From JALOOE01 sp964423545 (GTDB taxonomy: Bacteria > Chloroflexota > Anaerolineae > CG2-30-64-16), in contig CAYRFV010000014.1 of NCBI GenBank assembly GCA_964423545.1, positions 1 through 37,081 on the forward strand: a DNA stretch of 37,081 nucleotides. Direction: 5' to 3'. The position numbers and the translations under genes are program-made. The notes beneath the pieces were generated by a model, which was not told the origin of the DNA, ran no database searches, and saw nothing but the letters and a program-made list of their open reading frames with translations. Shown here piece after piece: positions 1 to 8,443 of the stretch (the stretch's first letter is position 1; every line of letters starts with the position of its first letter).

Positions 1-1475
1 AGTACTGGCTTCCATTCTTCGCTCCCTGCTTCGGGACGATCGCGCGCCGCGTGATCCAGTTGGCCGATCGGGACGCCGATATGGGCGCCATGTTGGTGCG
101 CCACGCGCTGTGGCGGATGCGCGAACGGCTGGGCGACGGCGCGGCGACAGCGGCAGTGCTCCTCGCGAGCGTCTATAACCAGGGTGTGACGTATCTCGCC
201 AGCGGCGGGAATGCGATGCTGCTGAGGAAGCATCTCGAGTCCGGGATCGGCGTCGTGCAGGCCGAGCTGGATGCGCAGCGCCGCGAAGCAACCTCCCAGG
301 CCCAGCTCACGCGGCTGGCGCAGGCTGTCTGCACCGATGCTGAGCTGGCGCCCGTGTTGGGCGAAGTATTTCACATCATCGGAGAGCACGGCGGTCTGGA
401 AATCCGCACGGGGCAGGGACGGCAGATCGTCCATGAGTACGTCGAGGGCGCCTACTGGGAAGGCGGCGTCCTATCGCAGGAGATGATCCTGGACAAGCAG
501 CGACTGCGCACCGACCTGGAGCTCGCCGCTGTGCTGGCGACAGACGTCGACATCGAGCAGCCGCGCGAGCTCGTGCCGATCCTCGATGCTGCGATCCAGG
601 CTGGCATCACCTCGATGTTGATCATCGCGCACTCGATGACGGCTGAGGCGCTCTCCCTCCTCCTCTCGATCCCGAACCGGCGGCGCATCCTCGCCATTGC
701 GGTGCAGACGCCTCCGATCGGCGACAAGAACGCACTCGAGGATATCGCCATCCTCACGGGCGGACGCGCCATCCGCCGCGAAGCGGGGCAGGCGCTGCGC
801 AGCCTGACCCTGTCTGACCTGGGCCGGGTGCGTCGCGCCTGGGCCAACAAGACCTACTTCAGCTTCACTGGCGGCGCAGGGGATCCGCGCGTCGTTCGCC
901 AGCACGTCGCAGACCTGCAAGCCGCGCAGAGCCGCGCGAAGACGCTCGACGAGCGCCAGGAGGTTCAGCGGCGGCTCGGCAAGCTCTCGGGCGGAGCGGC
1001 CAATCTCTACCTCGGCGGCGCAACCGAGAGCGAACTCGAAACCCGCAAGGCCGCAACCGAGCGCGCCGTGGATGCGCTGCGCGGCGCACTGCGCGACGGG
1101 GTGGCGCCGGGCGGCGGCGCGGCGCTGCTGGCCAGCCGGCCCGCGCTGGAGCGGCGCCTGCGGCAGAGCAGCGACATCGACGCCCGCGCCGCCTATCGCA
1201 TTCTGCTGCGGGCGATGGAGGAGCCGGCGCGCGTCATCACGGCGAATGCCGGGCACGACCCCGACGCCGTCCTGGCCCGCGTGCTCGCCTCCCCGCCGGG
1301 CTGGGGGTTCGACGTGGAGTCCGGGGCCATCGTCGACATGGCGGCTGCGGGCGTGTTGGATGCCGTGGCGACGCTGAAAGCCGCGGTGCATGCTGGCGTC
1401 AGCGGGGCTGCCATGGCGCTAACGACCGGCGCGCTGGTGCATCACAAGAAGCTGCAGCAGGAGTTCTCCCCGTGA
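1..1475 (+). CDS. GroEL-like (cpn60 family) chaperonin, divergent, 5' end outside window
   Basis: Divergent member of the group I chaperonin family, which forms ATP-driven protein-folding rings in the cytosol. The frame is open back to the first bases of the window, so the true start lies upstream; the first in-frame GTG is at 51 and the remarks below number from it. The nucleotide-site block is GDGAAT (residues 28-33), where classical GroEL has GDGTTT; its Asp, which binds ATP/Mg, is kept at residue 29. The second catalytic Asp, in a VDAL motif just before the APGGGAAL segment, is kept near residue 341. The apical domain is recognisable (an EHGGLEI block like the family KDGVITV block, then VEGAYWEGG..LS). 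The protein ends in HHKKLQQEFSP and has no Gly-Gly-Met tail. ATPase residues are therefore mostly kept, while the Thr cluster and the tail are lost. It is likely a specialised paralogue rather than the housekeeping GroEL. Only 10 bases separate it from the next gene. Confidence 0.85.
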   Translation, partial: YWLPFFAPCFGTIARRVIQLADRDADMGAMLVRHALWRMRERLGDGAATAAVLLASVYNQGVTYLASGGNAMLLRKHLESGIGVVQAELDAQRREATSQAQLTRLAQAVCTDAELAPVLGEVFHIIGEHGGLEIRTGQGRQIVHEYVEGAYWEGGVLSQEMILDKQRLRTDLELAAVLATDVDIEQPRELVPILDAAIQAGITSMLIIAHSMTAEALSLLLSIPNRRRILAIAVQTPPIGDKNALEDIAILTGGRAIRREAGQALRSLTLSDLGRVRRAWANKTYFSFTGGAGDPRVVRQHVADLQAAQSRAKTLDERQEVQRRLGKLSGGAANLYLGGATESELETRKAATERAVDALRGALRDGVAPGGGAALLASRPALERRLRQSSDIDARAAYRILLRAMEEPARVITANAGHDPDAVLARVLASPPGWGFDVESGAIVDMAAAGVLDAVATLKAAVHAGVSGAAMALTTGALVHHKKLQQEFSP

Positions 1476-1485
1476 GCGACCTGCC

Positions 1486-2055
1486 ATGACGGCCCTCACT
1501 GCCCGAGGCGCGGCCGACGCTGCGGGAGGCGGCGGCCCTTCCGCCGCGTCGACACTGTGCCTGGCGTGTGGGTTCTGCTGCGATGGCACGCTCCACACCC
1601 ATACGGTGCTGCTGGCTGGGGAAGAAGCGTCCGTCGAAGCCGCCGGCCTGGCAGTCGACGCCGTGCAGGACAGGCCGGCATTTCAGCAGCCTTGCGCCAT
1701 GTTCCGCGACGGCTGCTGCTCGATCTACGCCGTCCGGCCGCAGGTGTGTCGCCGCTACGAGTGCGCGCTGCTCAAGCGCTGTCTCGGTGGGGAGATCGCC
1801 CTCGAGCAAGCGCTACGGGTGGTCGGCCTCGCCCAGCAGCAGCTCGGCATCTTCCGGGGCCGGGCGCCTGACGCCGTCTCGTTCATGCGCTGGCTGAAGG
1901 CGATGGAGGCGGCTGCCGATGCCGCGGGCGATGATGATCAGCCAACCCATCCCGCGCTCGCCGACCCCGTGGCAGCCTCCCATATCACGGCGCTGCTCGT
2001 CTATCTGACCCGGCACTTCGGAGAGAACGAGAACTCGGACAGCGCTGGCCGCTGA
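1486..2055 (+). CDS. YkgJ-family cysteine-cluster protein (putative Zn/Fe-binding)
   Basis: 189-residue protein of the YkgJ/UPF0153 type, annotated as putative zinc- or iron-chelating; no firm biochemical function is known. The diagnostic cluster C-x2-C-x2-C-C is at Cys25, Cys28, Cys31 and Cys32. A second set follows: Cys70, the pair Cys77-Cys78, then Cys88 and Cys93 in the RPxVCRxYEC block typical of the family. The C-terminal third is helical and acidic with no recognised domain. The ATG lies 10 bases after the chaperonin stop, so the two are probably co-transcribed. A metal or Fe-S protein next to a chaperonin paralogue could be its client, but that is inference only. Confidence 0.8.
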   Translation: MTALTARGAADAAGGGGPSAASTLCLACGFCCDGTLHTHTVLLAGEEASVEAAGLAVDAVQDRPAFQQPCAMFRDGCCSIYAVRPQVCRRYECALLKRCLGGEIALEQALRVVGLAQQQLGIFRGRAPDAVSFMRWLKAMEAAADAAGDDDQPTHPALADPVAASHITALLVYLTRHFGENENSDSAGR

Positions 2056-2070
2056 AGGCGTCCCACCCGC

Positions 2071-2099
2071 GCGCTTGGGCTGAGACCCAGTCCAAGCGC
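2071..2099 (+). terminator. Stem-loop after the YkgJ-type gene
   Basis: Perfect 8-bp arms GCGCTTGG (2071-2078) and CCAAGCGC (2092-2099) enclose a 13-base loop that can partly pair within itself. It begins 15 bases after the stop codon. No T-tract follows, so it is either an intrinsic-like terminator or an mRNA 3' stabiliser. Confidence 0.4.
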
Positions 2100-2206
2100 C
2101 AAGCGCGAACGTTGAGGCATGCTTCGACACTGCGAAATCGTGGCTCGTTCAAGACCTGTCGACCTGCCAGTCCAGCCTCAGGGCGTGCAAGAACACCGTT
2201 AGGGCC

Positions 2207-3240
2207 ATGGGTGGCGTCACGAGTGAGTTTGCCGAGTGGCGTCCGCCTCCCCCGACGCCGCTTCCCATGCCGCCTGCCTCCAGCGCGACGGGTTGGCCGT
2301 TGGTGTGTCGTGGGGGCGGCAAGATGCAGTTTGGCTATGAGCCGGTTTCGAAGGCTGCCGCGCGACCGGAAGTCTGGATTCGGTTTGACTGGGCGTCTTT
2401 TGGGATAGGCCCGAGGCGAGAGTTGGTCGGCGATCTCCAACCCGGTCAGTGTGCCTGGTTCGTTCGGCCAGCGGCGCCCGTGCAGACCGGTGAGATCCAT
2501 TTGCGCTCGCCGATGTTCAGACCGGACTACTTCTCCTTCAGTTGGACAGCAGATCAGATCAGTTTGAAGAATATGGACGCAGGCGGGGCCCTGGATCGGC
2601 TGCTCAGTCCGAGCAACTTTGCAGCCTACACCGTATACCTTGATGGTCAGGGGAGCCATGTCGCTGCTGGTTACCAGAGGTGTGTACCTGGCCCAGGCCA
2701 AGTGGCGCTTTACCTCGGCTCCGGCTTTCGCGAGGGCTGTCTGGTGCTGCCGGTTGGGAATTACCTTTCCTCTGCGGCGATCGGAATTCCGGAAGACTCC
2801 ATCTCGTCGATCATGGTTGCGAGCGACGTCCGGGCCTATCTGTGCACGGAAGGTCGCCTGAGAGGAAGATGCGCCCTCTGGGTGGGGGATGCAGGTGATT
2901 TGTCCAGGAGCAATGTGGGTGACAATCAGGTCTCGTCGCTTCGGGTGGAGCCTATCGATGATTGCGCGCCGGGGCCGGACGAAGTCGCCCTGTTCATGAA
3001 CCCCAAATTCGATCCTCCCTGCGAGCGGAGATCCTTCGGTCGCTACGACTCTCCCAAGGAGATCGGACTGCCCGATGACAGCATCTCCTCGGTGCGAGTC
3101 GGCAAGAACGTGAGGCTCACCCTCTGTCGGGGCCGAATCTGGCCGGCCCCTGTGAGGGTTTCCTGGCCGATGACTTTGCTCTCACGGACAATGCGATCGG
3201 CGACGACCAGACGACATCGCTCGAGGTGACTCGAAGGTAG
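2207..3240 (+). pseudogene. Two-domain beta/gamma-crystallin-like protein, frameshifted and probably 5'-truncated
   Basis: Two consecutive beta/gamma-crystallin (Greek-key) domains are visible. Domain 1 covers about residues 161-250 (VALYLGSGF..GNY..IPEDSISSIMV, then a partner half ending NQVSSLRV). Domain 2 begins VALFMNPKF and contains LPDDSISSVRV. In the second half of domain 2 the reading frame is lost inside a G4 run at 3129-3132. Restoring one G gives GPNLAGPCEGFLADDFAL and a half-domain of exactly the same length (37 residues) as its counterpart in domain 1, ending at TAG 3238-3240. The N-terminal part carries a VCRGGG..LQPGQCAW block that I associate with uncharacterised bacterial secreted proteins. 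The frame is also open and protein-like from 2084 to 2206 but has no ATG, GTG or TTG, so ATG 2207 is probably not the original start, and no signal peptide remains. Crystallin-type proteins usually bind Ca2+ or act in the envelope. Confidence 0.65.
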
Positions 3241-3296
3241 CCCGCCGACCGCCGATCGACCCTGAACTCCTCGCTCATATGTTCCCGTTTTCGCGT

Positions 3297-3325
3297 TTGA
3301 CATTTCCCTGCGAGTGTGATAGAAA
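3297..3325 (+). promoter_or_regulatory. Sigma70-type promoter for the LacI/AOR operon
   Basis: Consensus -35 TTGACA (3297-3302), 17-base spacer, -10 TAGAAA (3320-3325, four of six consensus positions). It lies about 80 bases before the LacI-type regulator gene and reads towards it. It stands out in an otherwise GC-rich window. Confidence 0.55.
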
Positions 3326-3406
3326 ACATCCGTTGTTTCGCTTTGGGGCCTGCGCCCCTCTTCTTAGCCCATACTCCGAAATCGTTTTTGCCTTGGCTGA
3401 TCGGAC

Positions 3407-4516
3407 ATGGTTGTCGGGATCAAGGATATCGCTGCTTACGTCGGGCTCTCTACTTCGACGGTGTCGCGAGCTCTGAACGGCTATGACGACGTGGCAGTCG
3501 ACACGGTTCGACGCGTTCAGCAAGCCGCCGGCGAGCTGGGATATTACCCCAGCGCCTCTGCCCGCAACCTCAGGTGCCGGCGCACCGAGAAGATCGGCCT
3601 GGCCCTGTTGTTCGATTCCGCGTTTGCGACCTACAATGAGTTCTTCGCCGAGCTTATCCGCCTGGTGGCGGCCGCAGCCAACCGGCATGACACCAATGTC
3701 GTGCTCTACACGCATGCGGGCGAGGATCCAAGCGAGCTGACTCGCATCGCGCAGACGCGCGAAGTGGATGGCCTGCTGGTGCTCGGCGACATGCCTGGGC
3801 TGGATGCGGCGCTGAGACGCTGCCAGGCTGCGGGAATGCCTTTCGTCATCCTGGCCCGCATGGTCGATGATCCCAGGATGAGCTGCGTCAGCATGGACTA
3901 CCAGGAGGCCGCCCGCCTGGCGCTGTCTCATCTCGTGGGCCTGGGCCATCGGCGCATCGCCTACATTTCATTTTCGAACAGCTCGCGTTACAGCCGAGAC
4001 AGGACCGCCTGCTACAGCAGCGCGTTGGCGGAACTGGGCCTGCGCTACGATGCCCGCCTGGTGGCCTATGCCTCGCTGCAGCCCGGCAGCGGCGCGCAGG
4101 CGATGGAGGCGCTCCTCGCGCTGGATGAGCCGCCGACGGCCGTCTACCTGTATAACGACCGGCTGGCGATCGAGGTGCTGCAGCACCTCGGTCAGCGCGA
4201 GGTGCGCGTGCCGCAGGAGGTCGCTCTGGTCGGTTTCGACGATATCCGTTCGGCCCGAATGACGAACCCCTCCCTCACCACCGTGCGGTATTCGCTGGAC
4301 ATGATCGCCGAGCAAGCCGTGTGCGCCGTGCTGCAGCAGCGCGCCGAACCGGGTGCACCGCCCGTGCGGCGGGTTCTGCCGGTGGAACTGGTGGTGCGAC
4401 AGTCGACGATGGGCCATCTGAGGGGGATTCCCTTCGAGTCACTCGAGTGGCCGCCGAGCGGCGGCCCGTCGAGCGACTTACGGCCCCATGGGGCGGAGGT
4501 CCCCGCGTCGCCTTGA
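3407..4516 (+). CDS. LacI-family transcriptional regulator (operon A)
   Basis: DNA-binding, sugar-responsive regulator of 369 residues. The N-terminus is a textbook LacI helix-turn-helix and hinge (IKDIAAYVGLSTSTVSRALN at residues 5-24, then LGYYPSASARNL). It is followed by a periplasmic-binding-protein-like effector domain to about residue 335, including YISFSNSSRYSRDR, VYLYNDRLA and VALVGFDDI. A 30-residue Pro/Ser-rich tail exceeds the usual 330-345-residue length. The ATG at 3407 starts just before the HTH, as is normal. It is the first gene behind the promoter at 3297-3325; the MoaD-like gene starts 22 bases after its stop. It probably controls the AOR/glycerate kinase/transport operon in response to an imported sugar or sugar acid. 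Confidence 0.93.
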   Translation: MVVGIKDIAAYVGLSTSTVSRALNGYDDVAVDTVRRVQQAAGELGYYPSASARNLRCRRTEKIGLALLFDSAFATYNEFFAELIRLVAAAANRHDTNVVLYTHAGEDPSELTRIAQTREVDGLLVLGDMPGLDAALRRCQAAGMPFVILARMVDDPRMSCVSMDYQEAARLALSHLVGLGHRRIAYISFSNSSRYSRDRTACYSSALAELGLRYDARLVAYASLQPGSGAQAMEALLALDEPPTAVYLYNDRLAIEVLQHLGQREVRVPQEVALVGFDDIRSARMTNPSLTTVRYSLDMIAEQAVCAVLQQRAEPGAPPVRRVLPVELVVRQSTMGHLRGIPFESLEWPPSGGPSSDLRPHGAEVPASP

Positions 4517-4538
4517 TGCGCCTGCGTCGGAGGTCTCT

Positions 4539-4766
4539 GTGCGCGTGCATGTTGAAGCAACCGGGTCGCTGCGCCAATCGATTCCTGAAGGCTTGCAGCT
4601 CGAGGATGTGCAGACGGACGGCCAGGCCATCGAGCGGTTGACGCTGCCTCCCGACGTCCACCTGATGATGATGGTGAATCGCCGCGTGGCGCACTGGACC
4701 ACCGAGCTGCACGACGGAGACGTGTTACGACTAATGCCCGCAGTTGGCGGAGGCGCGAACGGGTGA
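4539..4766 (+). CDS. MoaD/ThiS-like sulfur-carrier protein
   Basis: Small beta-grasp protein of 75 residues if started at GTG 4539, which has GGAGG at 4529-4533 with five-base spacing. An upstream ATG at 4488 would overlap the regulator gene and add an unlikely Arg/Pro-rich leader. The C-terminal half shows the MoaD pattern: VNRRVAHWTTELHDGDVLRLMPAVGGG. MoaD proteins carry a thiocarboxylate on a C-terminal Gly-Gly and supply the dithiolene sulfurs of molybdopterin; MoaD-like genes often accompany AOR genes. Here three residues (ANG) follow the Gly run, so a free C-terminal diglycine would need trimming, or the protein acts differently. Its position directly before the AOR gene suggests dedicated cofactor supply for that enzyme. 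Confidence 0.8.
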   Translation: MRVHVEATGSLRQSIPEGLQLEDVQTDGQAIERLTLPPDVHLMMMVNRRVAHWTTELHDGDVLRLMPAVGGGANG

Positions 4767-4842
4767 GGCGTCTGGCCTGCCAGCTTGTTTCAATTCTTCG
4801 TGGCGCAATCAACACGCCAAATCATCCAGGAGTGAGGCAACT

Positions 4843-6759
4843 ATGAGCGTCGGAGCAACCTGGGGCAAGATCCTGCACGTGGATCTGACCACATCGAAGA
4901 TCTGGGCGGAGCACCCGTCCGATGAGCTTTACCTGAAGCTGGTGGGAGGGCGCGCGCTCGAAGCCTATCTGCTGCTGCGCGATCTGCCGGTCGGCGCCGA
5001 TCCTTTGGGACCGGAGAATCTGCTGATCTTCGCGCCCGGCATCTTCCAGGGCACCAACCTGCCCGGCGCAGGGCGGCACAGCGTGGGCGGCAAGAGCCCG
5101 CTCACGGGCGCCATCGGCAGCGCAGAGGCAGGTGGGTGGTGGGGCCACGAGTTCAAGCGTTCCGGCTGGGATGCCCTCGTCGTCCACGGCCAGGCCAAGT
5201 CCCCGGTGTACCTCTGGATCCACAACGACAAGGTGGAGATCCGTCCCGCGGACCACTTCTGGGGTCGCGAGGTGGCCGACGTCGAGAATGGCATCCGCGA
5301 GGAGCTGCATGAGCCCAAATTGCGCGTCGCGCAGTGCGGCATCGCAGGCGAGAACCTGGTGCTGGTGGCGAACGTTATCAACGACTACAACCGGGCGGCC
5401 GGCCGCAACGGCCTGGGTGCGGTGATGGGCAGCAAGAAGCTCAAGGCGGTGGCCGTGCGCGGCACCAAGAACGTGCTGCCGACCGACCGCAAGACCACCA
5501 CGGCTCTGGCGAAGTGGCTGGGCGACAACTACAAGACGCTGTCCGCCTGGGCGCACGACAAGGGCACGCCGGGCGGCCTGGTCGGCCTGAACGAGAACAG
5601 CGCGCTCCCCACGCGCAACTTCCAGGACCCTGACTTCCCGGATGCCATGAGCATCGGCTGGGAGACGCTGCACACCAGCGTGTTGATCGGCCGCGACACC
5701 TGCCAGGCCTGCCCCATCGAGTGTAAGCAGGTCGTCAGCTACGAAGGGCAGGACTATCCCGATTCGCCGGCCTTCAAGACGCAGGTCAAGGGGGAAGTGA
5801 CGCTGAATAAGGTGTACGGCGGGCCGGAATACGAGACGTTGGGCGCGTTCGGCAGCTCGTGCGGAGTCAACGATATCGTCGCCGTCTCCAAGGCAAACGA
5901 GTGGACCGCGGCCTGGGGCCTCGATCCGATCAGCACCGGCATGACGATCGCCTACGTCATGGAGTGCGTCGATCGCGGCCTTCTGACGGCTGAGATGACG
6001 GGCGGCTTCCTGCCGAAGTGGGGCAGCTCCAAGGATCTGCTGGAGGCGGTGGACATGCTCGCCCATCGCCGGGGCTTCGGCGATATCATGGCGCTCGGCT
6101 CGAAGCGGATTGCAGCCTGGATCGGCAAGAACGCGGCGGATTACCTGGTCGAGGTGAAAGGCCAGGAGCTGCCGATGCACGAGCCCCGCTACAAGGCGGC
6201 CCTGGGGGTGGGGTATGCCGTGGCCCCGGTCGGCGGCGATCACATGATGAACATCCACGACACGGGCTACAGCAGCCCCGGTCGCGGGTTGGATCGCGTC
6301 AACACCGTGTACAAGGTCGGACCGCTGCCCTCCACCGTGCTCAGTGACGAGAAGATGCATCTCTTCTACCACGAGGTCAACTGGCAGCACTTCCAGGACT
6401 GCGCCATCTCGTGCATGTTCTACCCCTACGACTACCAGCAGCTTGCCAGCGCGCTCAGTGCGATGACCGGGCACGAGTGCGGGCCGCAGGACATCCTGGA
6501 TGTAGGGGAGCGGGCGCAGCAGCTCTGCCGCCTGTTCAACCTGCGCGAGGGCTTCACGGAGAAGGACGATCGGCTGCCGAAACGGGTGATGCAGGCGTTC
6601 AAGAGCGGGCCGCTGGAGGGGGTGGAGATCACCGATGCGGCGTTCTACAGCGCCCGCCAGACCTGGTACAGCTTGATGGGATGGACCCCAGAGGGGGTGC
6701 CGACCCAAGAGCGCCTGGCGAAGCTGGGGCTGACGGAGCTGCTGGAGACCAAGGAATAG
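4843..6759 (+). CDS. aor: Aldehyde:ferredoxin oxidoreductase (tungsten/molybdenum bis-pterin enzyme)
   Basis: 638-residue cytosolic enzyme of the AOR family, which oxidises aldehydes to carboxylic acids and passes electrons to ferredoxin, using a bis-pterin W (or Mo) site and a [4Fe-4S] cluster. The N-terminal AOR domain is clear (WGKILHVDLTT; GGRALEAYLL; the pterin-contact region GRHSVGGKSPLTGAIG). The cluster motif C-x2-C-x3-C is at Cys287, Cys290 and Cys294, with the later ligand in DCAISC (Cys520 or Cys524). The ATG at 4843 is chosen because AGGAG precedes it closely and homology begins there; the frame is open to 4744, but that extension is not protein-like. Length is close to the family norm (about 600-640). 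No separate Fe-S or flavin subunit is encoded nearby, which favours a ferredoxin-dependent form. Co-transcription with a glycerate 2-kinase points to glyceraldehyde as a possible substrate, an inference only. Confidence 0.95.
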   Translation: MSVGATWGKILHVDLTTSKIWAEHPSDELYLKLVGGRALEAYLLLRDLPVGADPLGPENLLIFAPGIFQGTNLPGAGRHSVGGKSPLTGAIGSAEAGGWWGHEFKRSGWDALVVHGQAKSPVYLWIHNDKVEIRPADHFWGREVADVENGIREELHEPKLRVAQCGIAGENLVLVANVINDYNRAAGRNGLGAVMGSKKLKAVAVRGTKNVLPTDRKTTTALAKWLGDNYKTLSAWAHDKGTPGGLVGLNENSALPTRNFQDPDFPDAMSIGWETLHTSVLIGRDTCQACPIECKQVVSYEGQDYPDSPAFKTQVKGEVTLNKVYGGPEYETLGAFGSSCGVNDIVAVSKANEWTAAWGLDPISTGMTIAYVMECVDRGLLTAEMTGGFLPKWGSSKDLLEAVDMLAHRRGFGDIMALGSKRIAAWIGKNAADYLVEVKGQELPMHEPRYKAALGVGYAVAPVGGDHMMNIHDTGYSSPGRGLDRVNTVYKVGPLPSTVLSDEKMHLFYHEVNWQHFQDCAISCMFYPYDYQQLASALSAMTGHECGPQDILDVGERAQQLCRLFNLREGFTEKDDRLPKRVMQAFKSGPLEGVEITDAAFYSARQTWYSLMGWTPEGVPTQERLAKLGLTELLETKE

Positions 6760-6868
6760 GCTGAATCCAGCCGCGGTTTGGAGTCGAGGCTCCGGCCGGT
6801 CTGTCAGCCGTTGCGCCGGCGACCGCCGAAGCCTCGGGTCCGCGATGCCACTTCAACGGTGAGATTGC

Positions 6869-8341
6869 ATGCGGATTCTGAACCAGGACGCGCTCGTGTC
6901 GCACGGCAATATCGCCGGCCGGCGGGCGCTCGTCGCCATCATGGAAGCCGGCCTGCAAGCGGCCGACCCCTATCACAACATCCACCGCCTGATCCGTCGC
7001 ACCGGCGGCAGGCTCGTCATCGGCTGCCGCGAATTCGAGCCGGCCGGGGATCCGCATTCCGGCGATGAGGTGATCGATCTGGACCGGGTCGGCCGCATCT
7101 TCGTCTTCGGCGCCGGCAAGGGGATCCAGCGCATCGCCAGGGCCATCGAAGACATCCTCGCCGACCGCCTGACCGGCGGGCACGTGATCGCCAAGCACGG
7201 CGACGAGGTGATCTGTGAGCGCATCGGCGTGACGCACGGCGCACATCCCGTGCCGGACGAAGGGTGCGCGACCGGCTGCCGGCGCATTCTGGAGATGTGC
7301 CGGGGGCTCACCAGCGACGACCTGGTGTTCACAATCGGCACGAACGGTTTCTCTGCGCTCCTGACCCTGCCGTCCGACGGGATCAGCATGGAGGATGTCC
7401 GCCAGGTCACCTACATGATGCAGATCGAGCGCGGCGTCCCCACCGGCGACCTGAACCCGATCCGCAACCACATCGATCAGATGAAGGGCGGCCGCCTCTC
7501 CCGCCACATTCAACCCGCGCGCGCGATCCACATCGTCGGCATCGATCCCAGCACCTATGAACAGGTGATTCACCGCAACCTGTGGCTGCACAGCCTGCCT
7601 GACTGCACCACCTTTGCCGATGCGCAGGCGATGCTCCGCAAGTGGGACGTCTACGATCTCGTGCCAGCCTCGGTGCGAGAGCACATCGAGCGGGCCGATC
7701 CCGCCGATGAGACGGTCAAGGCGGATGAATTCCTCCAGTGGCGCTCCCGCATCTTCGGCGCCATGCCCTACAACCAGAGCATGATCCCTGCGGCGCAGCA
7801 GCGAGCCGCTGAGCTGGGCTTCAGACCGCTTTGGCTGGCCCTCGACCTCCGGGCCGAAGCGAAGGATGCCGCGATGACCCTTGCATCGGTGGCGAAGAGC
7901 ATCGAGAGCCTTGGGCAGCCGGTGGAGCCGCCGGTGGCGCTGTTCAGCACCGGCGAAATCCTGGTGACCGTGGGACAGGCGCGCGGCATGGGTGGCCGCA
8001 ACCAGGAATACTGCGTGTCGGCCGCGCTCAGCATCGCGGGCAGCCAGAACATCGTGATGGGCTCGGTTGATTCGGACGGCACCGATGGCCCCGGCATTCA
8101 GTTCAGCGATCAGCGGCTCGATGAGGTTACCTGTCTGGCCGGTGGCATCGTCGACGGGCAGACGGTGTGCGCGGCGAAAGCGCGGGGCGTCGATCTCGTT
8201 GCGGCCCTGAAGCACCACAACACCTCGCCGGCGCTCTACGCCCTGGACAGCGGCATCGTGGCCACGCAGAACATCAGCATCGGCGACTTCACGGTGACGC
8301 TGGTGCTGGGGCGAAAGGCGGGGGCGTGGACGGTGCGATAG
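6869..8341 (+). CDS. Glycerate 2-kinase (GckA/MOFRL family)
   Basis: 490-residue kinase of the DUF4147 plus MOFRL type, which phosphorylates D-glycerate to 2-phosphoglycerate with ATP. The N-terminal domain has GRIFVFGAGKGI and the HPVPDEGC loop. The conserved N-x2-R-x-H..MKGGRL block is intact (Lys206). The C-terminal MOFRL signature is clear in LFSTGEILVTV..GMGGRNQEYCVSAA and VDSDGTDGPG. One departure is visible: the glycine-rich loop that normally reads SGGGSALL is GTNGFSALL here (about residues 157-165). The family is usually 420-450 residues, so this member is somewhat long. It sits 109 bases after AOR. In archaea with a non-phosphorylative Entner-Doudoroff pathway the same pair (glyceraldehyde oxidation, then glycerate 2-kinase) feeds lower glycolysis. 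Confidence 0.88.
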   Translation: MRILNQDALVSHGNIAGRRALVAIMEAGLQAADPYHNIHRLIRRTGGRLVIGCREFEPAGDPHSGDEVIDLDRVGRIFVFGAGKGIQRIARAIEDILADRLTGGHVIAKHGDEVICERIGVTHGAHPVPDEGCATGCRRILEMCRGLTSDDLVFTIGTNGFSALLTLPSDGISMEDVRQVTYMMQIERGVPTGDLNPIRNHIDQMKGGRLSRHIQPARAIHIVGIDPSTYEQVIHRNLWLHSLPDCTTFADAQAMLRKWDVYDLVPASVREHIERADPADETVKADEFLQWRSRIFGAMPYNQSMIPAAQQRAAELGFRPLWLALDLRAEAKDAAMTLASVAKSIESLGQPVEPPVALFSTGEILVTVGQARGMGGRNQEYCVSAALSIAGSQNIVMGSVDSDGTDGPGIQFSDQRLDEVTCLAGGIVDGQTVCAAKARGVDLVAALKHHNTSPALYALDSGIVATQNISIGDFTVTLVLGRKAGAWTVR

Positions 8342-8443
8342 GATTGCGAAACAGGACGCGTGAATGCTGAGACGCTGGTGCGATGCAACCGTATCTGTCT
8401 GGTTTGATTTCTTGCTCAACTCATAGGAGACGAGGGAGCTATC

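Noticed and set aside
2112..2408. Arg-rich plus-strand open frame at the start of the crystallin remnant
   Set aside because: It overlaps the better-supported crystallin frame and has the Arg/Pro/Ser composition of an out-of-frame reading.
4822..6708. 628-codon open frame on the minus strand, antisense to AOR
   Set aside because: It mirrors the high third-position GC of the AOR gene, has low-complexity His/Arg/Val-rich text and no recognisable domain.
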